Shown piece by piece: positions 34,887 through 42,215 of a stretch of DNA of 64,000 nucleotides; position 1 is the first letter of the stretch, and the number at the start of each line of letters is the position of its first letter. The translations under genes and the position numbers were made by a program. This stretch comes from a bacterium (GTDB taxonomy: Bacteria > UBP6 > UBA1177 > JAKLFG01), in NCBI GenBank assembly GCA_022709425.1, contig JAKLIW010000001.1, positions 267,552 through 331,551 on the forward strand, given 5' to 3'. A model generated the notes under the pieces. The model was not told where the DNA came from, did no database searches, and saw only the letters and a list, made by a program, of their open reading frames with translations.

Positions 34887-35603
34887 TCATTTCTTTCCGG
34901 TGTCGCCGCGCAGAAGCGCCAAGAGCCGCCGCGCCGATTCCTGTTCCGCCGCCTTGCGGTTGCGGCCGCTTCCCTGCGCCGTGAAGCCCATCGTCCGGCA
35001 CTCGACGGTAAATAAACTCTCGTGGTCGGGTCCCTGCTTCTCGACGATGATATATTCGGGCAGCGGCTGTCCCTGATCCTGTGCTATCTCCTGCAGTCGC
35101 GTTTTGTGGTCGCGGTCGATGTGGAGGAGCAGTGCGTCGATGTCGCGCGACGCCCCGAAGCGCGGCGTGAATATCCGGTCGACCGCGGCGAAGGCCTTAT
35201 CCCAGCCGCCGGTCAGATAGATCACCGCCATGAGCGCCTCGAACATATCGGCCAGTATCGAATCCTTTTCGCGGCCGTGGGTCTTTTCCTCGCCTTTGCC
35301 GAGCAGCATCAGCGCCCCCAGACCGAGCGCCCGCGCCATCTCGGCGAGTCCCGCTTCGTCGATGAGGTTGGCCCGCGCCCGCGACAGTTTCCCCTCTTCG
35401 GCATCGGGGAAGCGCCGGTAGAGCAGCGTCGAGACCGCCAGCCCCACCACCTCGTCGCCGAGGAATTCGAGCCGCTGATAACTCGTCACCCCCGCCGCGT
35501 CGAGCGACGGATGGACAAAGGCCTGTTCCAGCAGATCGATGTCGTGAAAACGGAAGCCGATCGCCGTTTCCAGCTCTTTGACGAGCTGCCGGTCAAGCGC
35601 CAT
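34887..35603 (-). CDS. rnc: Ribonuclease III
   Basis: 238 residues. The signature region reads YQRLEFLGDEVVGLAVS; the second catalytic glutamate lies in DMFEALMAVIYL. A C-terminal double-stranded RNA-binding domain (KTRLQEIAQDQGQPLPEY ... RNRKAAEQESARRLL) completes the usual length. It cuts double-stranded RNA including rRNA precursors. It overlaps the end of rlmB by 11 bases, so an rRNA-processing enzyme is coupled to an rRNA methyltransferase. Confidence 0.95.
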   Translation of the reverse strand: MALDRQLVKELETAIGFRFHDIDLLEQAFVHPSLDAAGVTSYQRLEFLGDEVVGLAVSTLLYRRFPDAEEGKLSRARANLIDEAGLAEMARALGLGALMLLGKGEEKTHGREKDSILADMFEALMAVIYLTGGWDKAFAAVDRIFTPRFGASRDIDALLLHIDRDHKTRLQEIAQDQGQPLPEYIIVEKQGPDHESLFTVECRTMGFTAQGSGRNRKAAEQESARRLLALLRGDTGKK

Positions 35604-36330
35604 GCTTCACTCCGAAGGCATACATGGCTATCCCGGCGGCGACCGAGGCGTTGAGCGAATTGATCCGTCCCGCCTGCGGGATCTTGGCGACGATATCGGC
35701 ATTCATGAGGATGAACTGACCGACGCTTTTCCCTTCGCCGCCGATGACCAGCAGCAGCGGCCCGCGCTGCCGCGCCACCGCTTCATGCAGGTCGACGGCC
35801 CCCTCTTCGTCGAGCGCCACCACCATCCGCCCTTCGCTTTTCGCCTTCTTGACATAGGCGTTGGCGTTCTCGCTGCGGACGATGCGGAGGTGTTCGGTCG
35901 CCCCGGCGCTCACCTTGACGATGGAGGGATATATCTCGGGGACCCCTTTGAGCGGCAGGAGGATATCGCGGAAGCCGAATATCTCGGCGCTCCGCAGTAT
36001 CGCCCCGACATTGTGCGGGTCCTCTACATTGTCGAGCAGCAGTATCCTGTCGGCGGTGAAGACATCGTCGAGTTCGACATAGGGATAGGGCTCGCAGCGG
36101 ATGACCGCCCCCTGATGTTCGGTCGACTTCGACAGCTGGAACAGCCGGTCGCGTCCCACCGATTCGACGGGGATGCCCTTGTCGGCGAGGTAGCGCGCCA
36201 GTTTCTTTATCCGCGCATTCTCGGTGGCGTTGTCGGCGATGAAGGCCTCGTGGACCTTGCGGCGGCCGCCCCGCAACACCTCGAAGCAGGGATTGATCCC
36301 GTAGACATATTCCCAGCGGGGCTTAGCCAT
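35593..36330 (-). CDS. rlmB: 23S rRNA 2'-O-ribose methyltransferase, TrmH/RlmB family
   Basis: 245 residues. An N-terminal substrate-binding domain (YVYGINPCFEVLRGGRRKVHEAFIA) precedes the SPOUT knot: motif 1 LLLDNVEDPHNVGAILRSAE, motif 2 LLVIGGEGKSV and motif 3 IPQAGRINSLNASVAAGIAMYAF. This layout matches RlmB, which methylates G2251 of 23S rRNA, though TrmH-family specificity cannot be fixed by eye. It overlaps pyrF by eight bases and rnc by eleven. Confidence 0.9.
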   Translation of the reverse strand: MAKPRWEYVYGINPCFEVLRGGRRKVHEAFIADNATENARIKKLARYLADKGIPVESVGRDRLFQLSKSTEHQGAVIRCEPYPYVELDDVFTADRILLLDNVEDPHNVGAILRSAEIFGFRDILLPLKGVPEIYPSIVKVSAGATEHLRIVRSENANAYVKKAKSEGRMVVALDEEGAVDLHEAVARQRGPLLLVIGGEGKSVGQFILMNADIVAKIPQAGRINSLNASVAAGIAMYAFGVKHGA

Positions 36331-37021
36331 GTTTTATTTCTTCCAGTATATCCAAAAACGCCTTCTTCCTATCGGTCGCCTGCGTGATAGGGCGGCCGAT
36401 GACGAGATAGTCGGCGCCCGCCGCGATCGCCGACGCGGGGGTGGCGATCCGCTTCTGGTCGTCCTTCGAACCGCCCGCGGGACGGATGCCGGGGGTCAGT
36501 ATCTTGAACGACGGCTTGGTGACGCTGCGGATGATCTCGATCTCGAGCGGAGAGGCGACCACGCCGTCCATCCCCGATCCCTCGGCCAGTTTCGCGAAGC
36601 GGGCCACCTGCTGGGCCGGATTGGCGTTATAACCGATCTCGCGCAGATCCTCTTCGGCGAGGCTCGTGAGCACCGTGACGGCGAGGCAGAGCGGCCGGTC
36701 GGTGAGTTTATCGAGTTCTTTGCGCGTCTCGGCCATCATCTTGCGGCCGCCGGCGGCATGGACATTGAACATCTTCACGCCGAGTTTCGCGGCGGCGAGT
36801 CCCGCCATGGCGACGGTGTTGGGGATGTCGTGGTATTTGAGGTCAAGGAAGACATCTTCGCCCAGCGCGACGATATCTTTCACGAGCGACGGGCCTTCTT
36901 GCGTGAAGAGTTGTTTGCCGATCTTCCAGCCGGCGCCGAGGCCTTTGAGTTCGGTGACGATGGTGAGCGCTTCTGTTCTACTGTCCACATCGAGTGCGAC
37001 GAATACCTTTCCTTTTTCCAC
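36323..37021 (-). CDS. pyrF: Orotidine 5'-phosphate decarboxylase
   Basis: 232 residues starting at GTG 37021 with GGAGG six bases upstream. VFVALDVDS opens the barrel, the catalytic Lys/Asp network is in DLKYHDIPNTVA, and TPGIRPAGG forms the phosphate loop. It makes UMP in pyrimidine synthesis. First gene of a five-gene overlapping run behind a promoter with a perfect -10 box. Confidence 0.95.
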   Translation of the reverse strand: MEKGKVFVALDVDSRTEALTIVTELKGLGAGWKIGKQLFTQEGPSLVKDIVALGEDVFLDLKYHDIPNTVAMAGLAAAKLGVKMFNVHAAGGRKMMAETRKELDKLTDRPLCLAVTVLTSLAEEDLREIGYNANPAQQVARFAKLAEGSGMDGVVASPLEIEIIRSVTKPSFKILTPGIRPAGGSKDDQKRIATPASAIAAGADYLVIGRPITQATDRKKAFLDILEEIKHG

Positions 37022-37050
37022 GGGGAGCCTCCAATAAGTCGGGTCGCGCG

Positions 37051-37079
37051 ATTATATATTGGAGAAAGCGGAAGGCAAA
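37051..37079 (-). promoter_or_regulatory. Promoter of the pyrF-rlmB-rnc-dnaX operon
   Basis: On the minus strand TTTGCC (37079-37074), 17 bases, TATAAT (37056-37051), 29 bases before the GTG start. Confidence 0.65.
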
Positions 37080-37102
37080 TTGTTTTGTGGGAAAGCGTTG
37101 CC

Positions 37103-38482
37103 TTACACCGCCAGATCGCTGTCGTGCGGTTCGTCGGCCGCGCTTTTCCGGATGAAGAGGACCATCCCGACCGTGAGCGGCCCGATCCGCCCGCCGAGCA
37201 TCAGCAGCGTCACGATGAACTTTCCCAGATCGGTCAGCGTTCCGGTGATCCCCATGCTGAGCCCCACCGTTCCGATGGCCGACGCCGCCTCGAAGAAAAG
37301 TTTGTCGATGGTGGCGGTCTCGGTGAGCGAGAGCAGATAGACCCCGATGGTCAGGAACATGAGATATAACGCCGTATTGGCGACCGCCATCCAGACCCGT
37401 TCGAGCGGGATGCCGCGCCCCCAGAACGAAGCGTGCTGTTCCCCCCGCAGGGCGCTGCGGATGACGCCGAGTATCGCCGAGAAGGAGGTGCTTTTCACGC
37501 CGCCGCCGGTCCCCGATGGCGATGCGCCGATGATCATCAGCACCGTCAGCACCAGTATCGATCCCTTCGACAGCGCGCCGATGTCGACCGAGTTGAACCC
37601 GACGGTGGTCATCGCCGCCATGCACTGGAAAAAGGCGGCAAGCAGCCGTTTGTCGGGCGCCGATCCCCGTATCGTCGGTTCGTCGAGGAACAGGAGCGCG
37701 GTCCCGATGAGGGTCATCCAGAGGGTCGTCCAGAGGATGATCTTGCTGGTGAGCGTCACCTGCGCGCTCTTTCCCCGGAACCGGCGCCAGTAGTCGACGA
37801 AAACGATGAAGCCGATGGCGCCGAGGTAGGAAAGGGCACTCACGATACCATTGAGCCAGACATTGCCGGCGAACGACATGAAACTGTCGTTGAAAGGGCT
37901 GAACCCGGCGGTGCAGAACGAGGATATGCTGTGGAAAAAGGCGTTATACAGGGGGTTCGGGGCGCCGGCGGCCGAAAAGGCCCACCACAGCAGCAGCATC
38001 CCGACCGTCTCGATGACGGCGGTGAAAAGGATGACGCTCCGGATGAAGCGGAAGATGTCGAACGATTTTGGCAAACTGAAAACGGCGCGGGATACCTCGG
38101 CGCGCGCCGGGGGAAGGTCGGGCCGCCGCGAGAGGATGATGAACGACCCGAAGGTCATGTACCCGATGCCGCCGAGTTGGATGAGGGCGAGTATCACCAA
38201 CTGCCCGAAAAGCGAATAGTTATCCGCTATGCTGATGGTGGACAGACCGGTGGTCGACATCGCCGAGGTGGCGACGAACAGATTGTCGATGGGGGCGATG
38301 TGCTCCACGATGCGGGCGGCGGGGAGAGACAACAGCAGCCATCCGATAATAACATAGGACAAGTAGCCGAAAAAGACGGCATGGGCCGGATCGACCCGGC
38401 CGCTGAAAAAAAGGATGCGGTTCAGGAGGCGCGAGAGGAACAAACGACCTCTCTTGAAAAAACGAAGATGGACCGACGGCAT
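37103..38482 (-). CDS. trkH: TrkH-family potassium uptake membrane protein
   Basis: 459 residues from ATG 38482 (AAGGAG upstream). It contains the four pore-loop repeats of the TrkH/KtrB family: STTGLSTIS, CTAGFSPF, TTVGFNSVD and GTVGLSMGI, plus about ten membrane helices and the closing LLMLGGRIGPLTVG. It moves K+ across the inner membrane and normally works with a TrkA/KtrA RCK subunit, which is not encoded nearby. The leader holds a c-di-AMP riboswitch, in line with the known control of K+ import by c-di-AMP. Confidence 0.95.
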   Translation of the reverse strand: MPSVHLRFFKRGRLFLSRLLNRILFFSGRVDPAHAVFFGYLSYVIIGWLLLSLPAARIVEHIAPIDNLFVATSAMSTTGLSTISIADNYSLFGQLVILALIQLGGIGYMTFGSFIILSRRPDLPPARAEVSRAVFSLPKSFDIFRFIRSVILFTAVIETVGMLLLWWAFSAAGAPNPLYNAFFHSISSFCTAGFSPFNDSFMSFAGNVWLNGIVSALSYLGAIGFIVFVDYWRRFRGKSAQVTLTSKIILWTTLWMTLIGTALLFLDEPTIRGSAPDKRLLAAFFQCMAAMTTVGFNSVDIGALSKGSILVLTVLMIIGASPSGTGGGVKSTSFSAILGVIRSALRGEQHASFWGRGIPLERVWMAVANTALYLMFLTIGVYLLSLTETATIDKLFFEAASAIGTVGLSMGITGTLTDLGKFIVTLLMLGGRIGPLTVGMVLFIRKSAADEPHDSDLAV

Positions 38483-38510
38483 GGTAGACTCCTTACAAAA
38501 ATTTGTAACG

Positions 38511-38548
38511 AGAGGAAGCCGACCGGCGTCTGTCGGGGGGTTTCCTCT
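38511..38548 (-). promoter_or_regulatory. Candidate riboswitch expression platform hairpin
   Basis: Just after the aptamer AGAGGAA (38548-38542) can pair with TTCCTCT (38517-38511), enclosing a second stem CCGAC/GTCGG. A T5 run lies about nine bases downstream, followed by a small TTACAAA/TTTGTAA hairpin that abuts the AAGGAG ribosome site. It could stop transcription or hide the ribosome site; which one is not clear. Confidence 0.45.
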
Positions 38549-38553
38549 TCCCA

Positions 38554-38661
38554 CGCTTACGAGGTTAGCTGACGGGCTCGGGCGGAAGAGTGCCCTACGC
38601 CGTAACGGCGATGCGCCCCGGGAATTGGGTCCCCCGTTCCCGCCGGTGGCGGGATTAAGCG
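38554..38661 (-). ncRNA. ydaO/yuaA-type c-di-AMP riboswitch
   Basis: Read on the minus strand, a 108-base leader element opens with CGCUUA and closes with UAAGCG (P1 helix, 38661-38656 with 38559-38554). Between them lie the family's conserved blocks: CGGGGGACCCA (about 38635), GGGGCGCAUC (about 38617), and CCCGUCAGCUAACCUCGUAAGC near the 3' end. These are hallmark ydaO sequences. It sits 71 bases upstream of the trkH ATG, and the predicted promoter would start transcription almost exactly at P1. In known cases c-di-AMP binding turns off K+ uptake genes. Confidence 0.93.
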
Positions 38662-38667
38662 GCTACC

Positions 38668-38695
38668 GGTGTACTCTTTTTGTGGGGAATGTCAA
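38668..38695 (-). promoter_or_regulatory. Promoter for the trkH riboswitch leader
   Basis: On the minus strand TTGACA (38695-38690), 16 bases, TACACC (38673-38668). The expected start, about seven bases downstream, falls at the first bases of the riboswitch P1 helix. Confidence 0.6.
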
Positions 38696-38720
38696 GAGTT
38701 AGAGGGCGGTTAATACTATA

Positions 38721-40493
38721 TCAGTCCTTGCAACAGAGATCGTTCGCATGATTGGCGTCGCACCGGCCGCCGGCGCGGAACAGCGCGATGCAGGACTTCA
38801 CGAGCCGGTAGTAATAGTCGCCGAGCGGATCGTTCTTGGCCGGTTCGATGTCGCGGTTGTATTCGTAGGTGTACTGATCGAGGAAACAGCCATAGGTCGC
38901 GTCGAACGAATTCCCGCAGTCGCACGACGGAGAACCGCATTTCCACCGGCCGACGATCCATTCGTTCCAGCCGGTGATCGTCGCAATCGGTATCTCGGGG
39001 TTGTCGAGCAGCGTCTCGAACTGCTTGCGGAAGGTCTTGCCGTTGTGCTTGGGGGTCGCGGTGGTGGTGTGACTCATGTAGTCGGCGCCGTAGGCGGTCG
39101 CGATCGGGAACTGCTCCGGCGCGCCGCCCATTTTGGAGATGCGCTGGAAGCACGGCTGACTCTCGAGCGGATCTTTGTCGCACCGCTCCAGATAGCTCCA
39201 ATCCTCGGTCCCCTCGCTCTCGAACGCCCACATCTTGCGGATGGTGTAATTCGCCGAAAGTGCTGATATCTTTGAGGCACTCACCGGATAGGTGTCGTTC
39301 TCGGTGATGAGGAGGAGCGGTTTCCCCTGATACTCGAAGGTCATGCCGGTACCCGCAAGGATATCGAGGAGGGTGTAGACGATGTAGGTGTTGTCGGGAT
39401 GGGTGCACTGGCCCGCGGGGAAGTAGGTCGGACAATCGGAGACCGGGACCCACGGCACGATCTTGGGCGCCCCCGTTATCGTCTTCCAGACATTCACGAG
39501 CGTTGTGAACGGTTGGATGATCATTTCCTCGGGCTGGATGCAGAGTGAACTGGTGTTGTAGTTGTGGTTGGTCACATCGACGAAGACGAAGTCGGTTCCC
39601 ATGTCTCGGAGCATCTCGGCGTGTTTGGTCAGGAGCGCCGTATTGTCGGTCAGGCAGTAATAGCCGTCCTGCGGTTCGGCCCACCAGAACGAGGTCTGGG
39701 CGTTCGGATCGGCGGGCCACGCCGGCCAGTTCTCGTCGCCGGCAAGGCATTTCGACACATCGTGGACCTCCCCGGCCGACGGGCAGTGCCACGTGTGGTA
39801 GAAGACGCCGATCTTGGTCTTGGTCGGGTCGAATGCTTTATCGACGCATATCCGCTTCACGGTGTCGCAGGAATAGCGAGTGCCGGGACAATCGCTGTCC
39901 TTGAGGCATTCGACGCAGAGGCCGCCGGAACAGATGTTGCCCGACGGTTTCCATTCGCACTCGTTGATATAGACGGTGCATTTGTCGCGGCAGATACCCT
40001 GATAACAGCTCCGCGTGGAGGAGCCGCAGTCGCCGTCCACGGTGCACTCGGGCCAAACATTCAGGTCCACATCGGGAGAGAGGTCGGGCGCCGCATCGCT
40101 GTCGGTCGTTTCGTCGTCGGCCCCGGCGCTGTCATCATCGGTGCCGCCCTGACAGGAGGCGGTATCGTAGCCCGAACAGTCTTCCTTGCAGACCGCGACG
40201 CCGCCGGTGTAGGAGGCGCCAAGGTCGGTACAGTTCTTTGCGTCGCCGTCGCACTCTTCGCCCAGATCGGTCATGCTGTTGCCGCAGGTGACCGGGATGA
40301 CCTTGTCCTCGTCGGGGATCAACGCGTCGTCGGTGGCGGGGATAGCGTCATCCGACGGGTCCGACTGATCGGTCTGATCCGGCTGATCATCGTCGGTCGC
40401 GACGAGTTGGTCGCCGTCTACCGCCGGGTTCTCTTTGGGCGAAGAACAGGCAAACAGCATCAGCAAGACCAGGAGAACATAAAAGTTTTTCAT
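38721..40493 (-). CDS. Lipoprotein with Cys-rich N-terminus and GH99/GH71-like domain
   Basis: 590 residues from ATG 40493. Lipobox LFAC; an acidic D/Q/S linker; one Cys-rich unit (CGNSMTDLGEECDGDAKNC ... CSGYDTASC) like those in the lipoprotein at 27801-29255; two short Cys knots; then a ~370-residue domain beginning TKIGVFYHTWHCPSAG and containing FVFVDVTNHNYNT, IVPWVPVSDCP and ITGWNEWIVGRW (about 507). The GWNEW segment and the layout recall TIM-barrel glycoside hydrolases of the GH99/GH71 kind, but I cannot confirm the family. Probably a surface polysaccharide-acting enzyme. Last in a five-gene run. Confidence 0.68.
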   Translation of the reverse strand: MKNFYVLLVLLMLFACSSPKENPAVDGDQLVATDDDQPDQTDQSDPSDDAIPATDDALIPDEDKVIPVTCGNSMTDLGEECDGDAKNCTDLGASYTGGVAVCKEDCSGYDTASCQGGTDDDSAGADDETTDSDAAPDLSPDVDLNVWPECTVDGDCGSSTRSCYQGICRDKCTVYINECEWKPSGNICSGGLCVECLKDSDCPGTRYSCDTVKRICVDKAFDPTKTKIGVFYHTWHCPSAGEVHDVSKCLAGDENWPAWPADPNAQTSFWWAEPQDGYYCLTDNTALLTKHAEMLRDMGTDFVFVDVTNHNYNTSSLCIQPEEMIIQPFTTLVNVWKTITGAPKIVPWVPVSDCPTYFPAGQCTHPDNTYIVYTLLDILAGTGMTFEYQGKPLLLITENDTYPVSASKISALSANYTIRKMWAFESEGTEDWSYLERCDKDPLESQPCFQRISKMGGAPEQFPIATAYGADYMSHTTTATPKHNGKTFRKQFETLLDNPEIPIATITGWNEWIVGRWKCGSPSCDCGNSFDATYGCFLDQYTYEYNRDIEPAKNDPLGDYYYRLVKSCIALFRAGGRCDANHANDLCCKD

Positions 40494-40512
40494 CAACACC
40501 CCCGTATTTTCT

Positions 40513-41352
40513 TTATGATCGTTCCAGATAATTCCGGTAGCGCCGCTCAAACCACGAACGGAGTTTCAGCGTTGAAAAATCGACTTTGTCGAGTGCGGAA
40601 AGGTCGTAGTTCTCGACCGAGAACCAGCTATAGAATCGGGAATGTATCGCCTTCACCGGACAGCGCGACAGACAGCGTATGCAGACCTGACAGCGGTCGC
40701 CGAAGCGGATGCCGTCGGGGGTCATCGTGATGGTTCCAGAGGGACATTCGCGGACACACAGGCCGCACCGGGTGCACGTTTTATTCGCCCGCAGATCGCG
40801 GCCGAACCGGAATCCGTGGTGCGCCAACAGAAGATTGCAGGCACGGGAACAGTAATGGACAAAAGAGCCCGTGTCCTCAAGCAATTCTTTGCCGCCGAGT
40901 ATGTCGTCGGCGAGTGTCGCGATACGGCGATGGGCCGCCGCGAGCAGGAACGCCGCGAGGTCGTCGCTGACCCGGATGAAGACATTGGGCGGCATCACGA
41001 TCATCCGCTCCACCGTCACCCGCCAACCGCGCTCGGCGAGGATGCGCCGCATCGTCCGGGTGGTCCCGCCGTCAAAGAAGGGATCGCCGGGAGAACGGAC
41101 AAGGACCACGCTCCTCCCCTCACCCTGCGGCAGCCGTCCGGCCCACTCCTGCACAAAGGGGGGCGCGTCAAGGCCATAGACCGGGAAACAGATCATGAGC
41201 GTAAGTGTTTCCGGCCCTATCTGCGGATCGGCGTCAAGTCCTATAGCTCCGAGCGATACGGCGATGCTCCGTTTTTCCAAAGCCTTTTTCAGTTGGTCGG
41301 CAAGCCACGCGGTGTTGCCGGTACCGGAAAAATAACGGATATCTACTTTCAT
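40513..41352 (-). CDS. EFR1-family flavodoxin/ferredoxin protein
   Basis: 279 residues. The N-terminal flavodoxin-like domain has the FMN phosphate loop SGTGNTAWLA and FPVYGLDAP. The C-terminal part carries two [4Fe-4S] motifs, CTRCGLCVRECP and CQVCIRCLSRCP. This arrangement matches EFR1 family proteins, putative electron carriers of unknown partner. Its ATG overlaps the TIGR02147 gene stop by four bases, and it is followed 19 bases later by the GH-like lipoprotein. A cytosolic redox protein inside a lipoprotein operon is unusual. Confidence 0.87.
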   Translation of the reverse strand: MKVDIRYFSGTGNTAWLADQLKKALEKRSIAVSLGAIGLDADPQIGPETLTLMICFPVYGLDAPPFVQEWAGRLPQGEGRSVVLVRSPGDPFFDGGTTRTMRRILAERGWRVTVERMIVMPPNVFIRVSDDLAAFLLAAAHRRIATLADDILGGKELLEDTGSFVHYCSRACNLLLAHHGFRFGRDLRANKTCTRCGLCVRECPSGTITMTPDGIRFGDRCQVCIRCLSRCPVKAIHSRFYSWFSVENYDLSALDKVDFSTLKLRSWFERRYRNYLERS

Positions 41353-42203
41353 TCGCTGAAGGGAGCATAGAATTGGATGTTGAACTGGTAGACCGCATCG
41401 CGAGCGGGGTTTTTCAGGGAGATCGCCCGCAGATCGTCCTGAAAAGAGAGTATCCGTTGCTTCATTTCTTCATAGGTCTCTTTGGATACCGGTATCGAAC
41501 TGCTGTAGAAAAGCCGTTTTTCGAACGGCTGGGAATCCATCGCCTCGAGCGCCGTGACCATCGTCTTGCGGAGTTGGGCTTTGCGCATCGTGATGATAGC
41601 GGCACTGGTCTCGCGAGAAGCGGCCAGATAATCGGAAAGATTTATCTGTTCCTGCTTCAGTTTCCCTATCGCATCACGGGAAACGAATCCGTGTATCAAC
41701 AATTTTTCGAGCGCGACGGTCACCTCGGCCGGCGTAATGTCGGTGAAGAAATTCTGCGCGATCCACACCGGATCCTCTTTGAAGTTGTCAAGTGCGACCA
41801 CTTCCCACAGGATCGGCAGCACCCAATCGCTGAAAAGCGCGAGCGCTGCCATTTGATAACGGTTACCTGAAAGAAAACTCGAGGAGGAAAGCATTCTAAC
41901 GATGATCGCCTCTCTTTCCTCTTCGCTGTTCGCTTGCTCCAAAGCCAGCATGTTCTGCAAGTGCTCCTTTTCCTTTGCCGTCAGACCGAGCGCTTTGGCA
42001 TAGCGTTCGGCCGCCGCGGTCGTAAGTTTTACCGTCCCGTTGAGCACCTGCCAAAAATGGTTCGATCGATCACTGAACCCCGCTTTCCGCTGGAGCGAGC
42101 GGAACGAAAAATCTTTCTCTTTTCGCTTCAGATCATCGTAGACCGCCCGAAAGAACTGGCGATACTGCATGAACTGGAAGATATCGATGGTCGTTCTTTT
42201 CAT
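41349..42203 (-). CDS. TIGR02147-family protein
   Basis: 284 residues. The opening IFQFMQYRQFFRAVYDDLKRKEKDFSFRSLQRKAGFSD, a later LNGTVKLTTAAAERYAKALGLTAKEKEHLQNMLALEQA with helix-turn-helix character, and the tail IPVSKETYEEMKQRILSFQDDL match the TIGR02147/DUF4423 family of Fibrobacter, Bdellovibrio and myxobacteria. These are suspected DNA-binding regulators. It lies between a lipoprotein gene (12 bases upstream) and EFR1 (overlapping), so it may control this unit or act with EFR1. Confidence 0.85.
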   Translation of the reverse strand: MKRTTIDIFQFMQYRQFFRAVYDDLKRKEKDFSFRSLQRKAGFSDRSNHFWQVLNGTVKLTTAAAERYAKALGLTAKEKEHLQNMLALEQANSEEEREAIIVRMLSSSSFLSGNRYQMAALALFSDWVLPILWEVVALDNFKEDPVWIAQNFFTDITPAEVTVALEKLLIHGFVSRDAIGKLKQEQINLSDYLAASRETSAAIITMRKAQLRKTMVTALEAMDSQPFEKRLFYSSSIPVSKETYEEMKQRILSFQDDLRAISLKNPARDAVYQFNIQFYAPFSE

Positions 42204-42215
42204 GATACGACCGGA

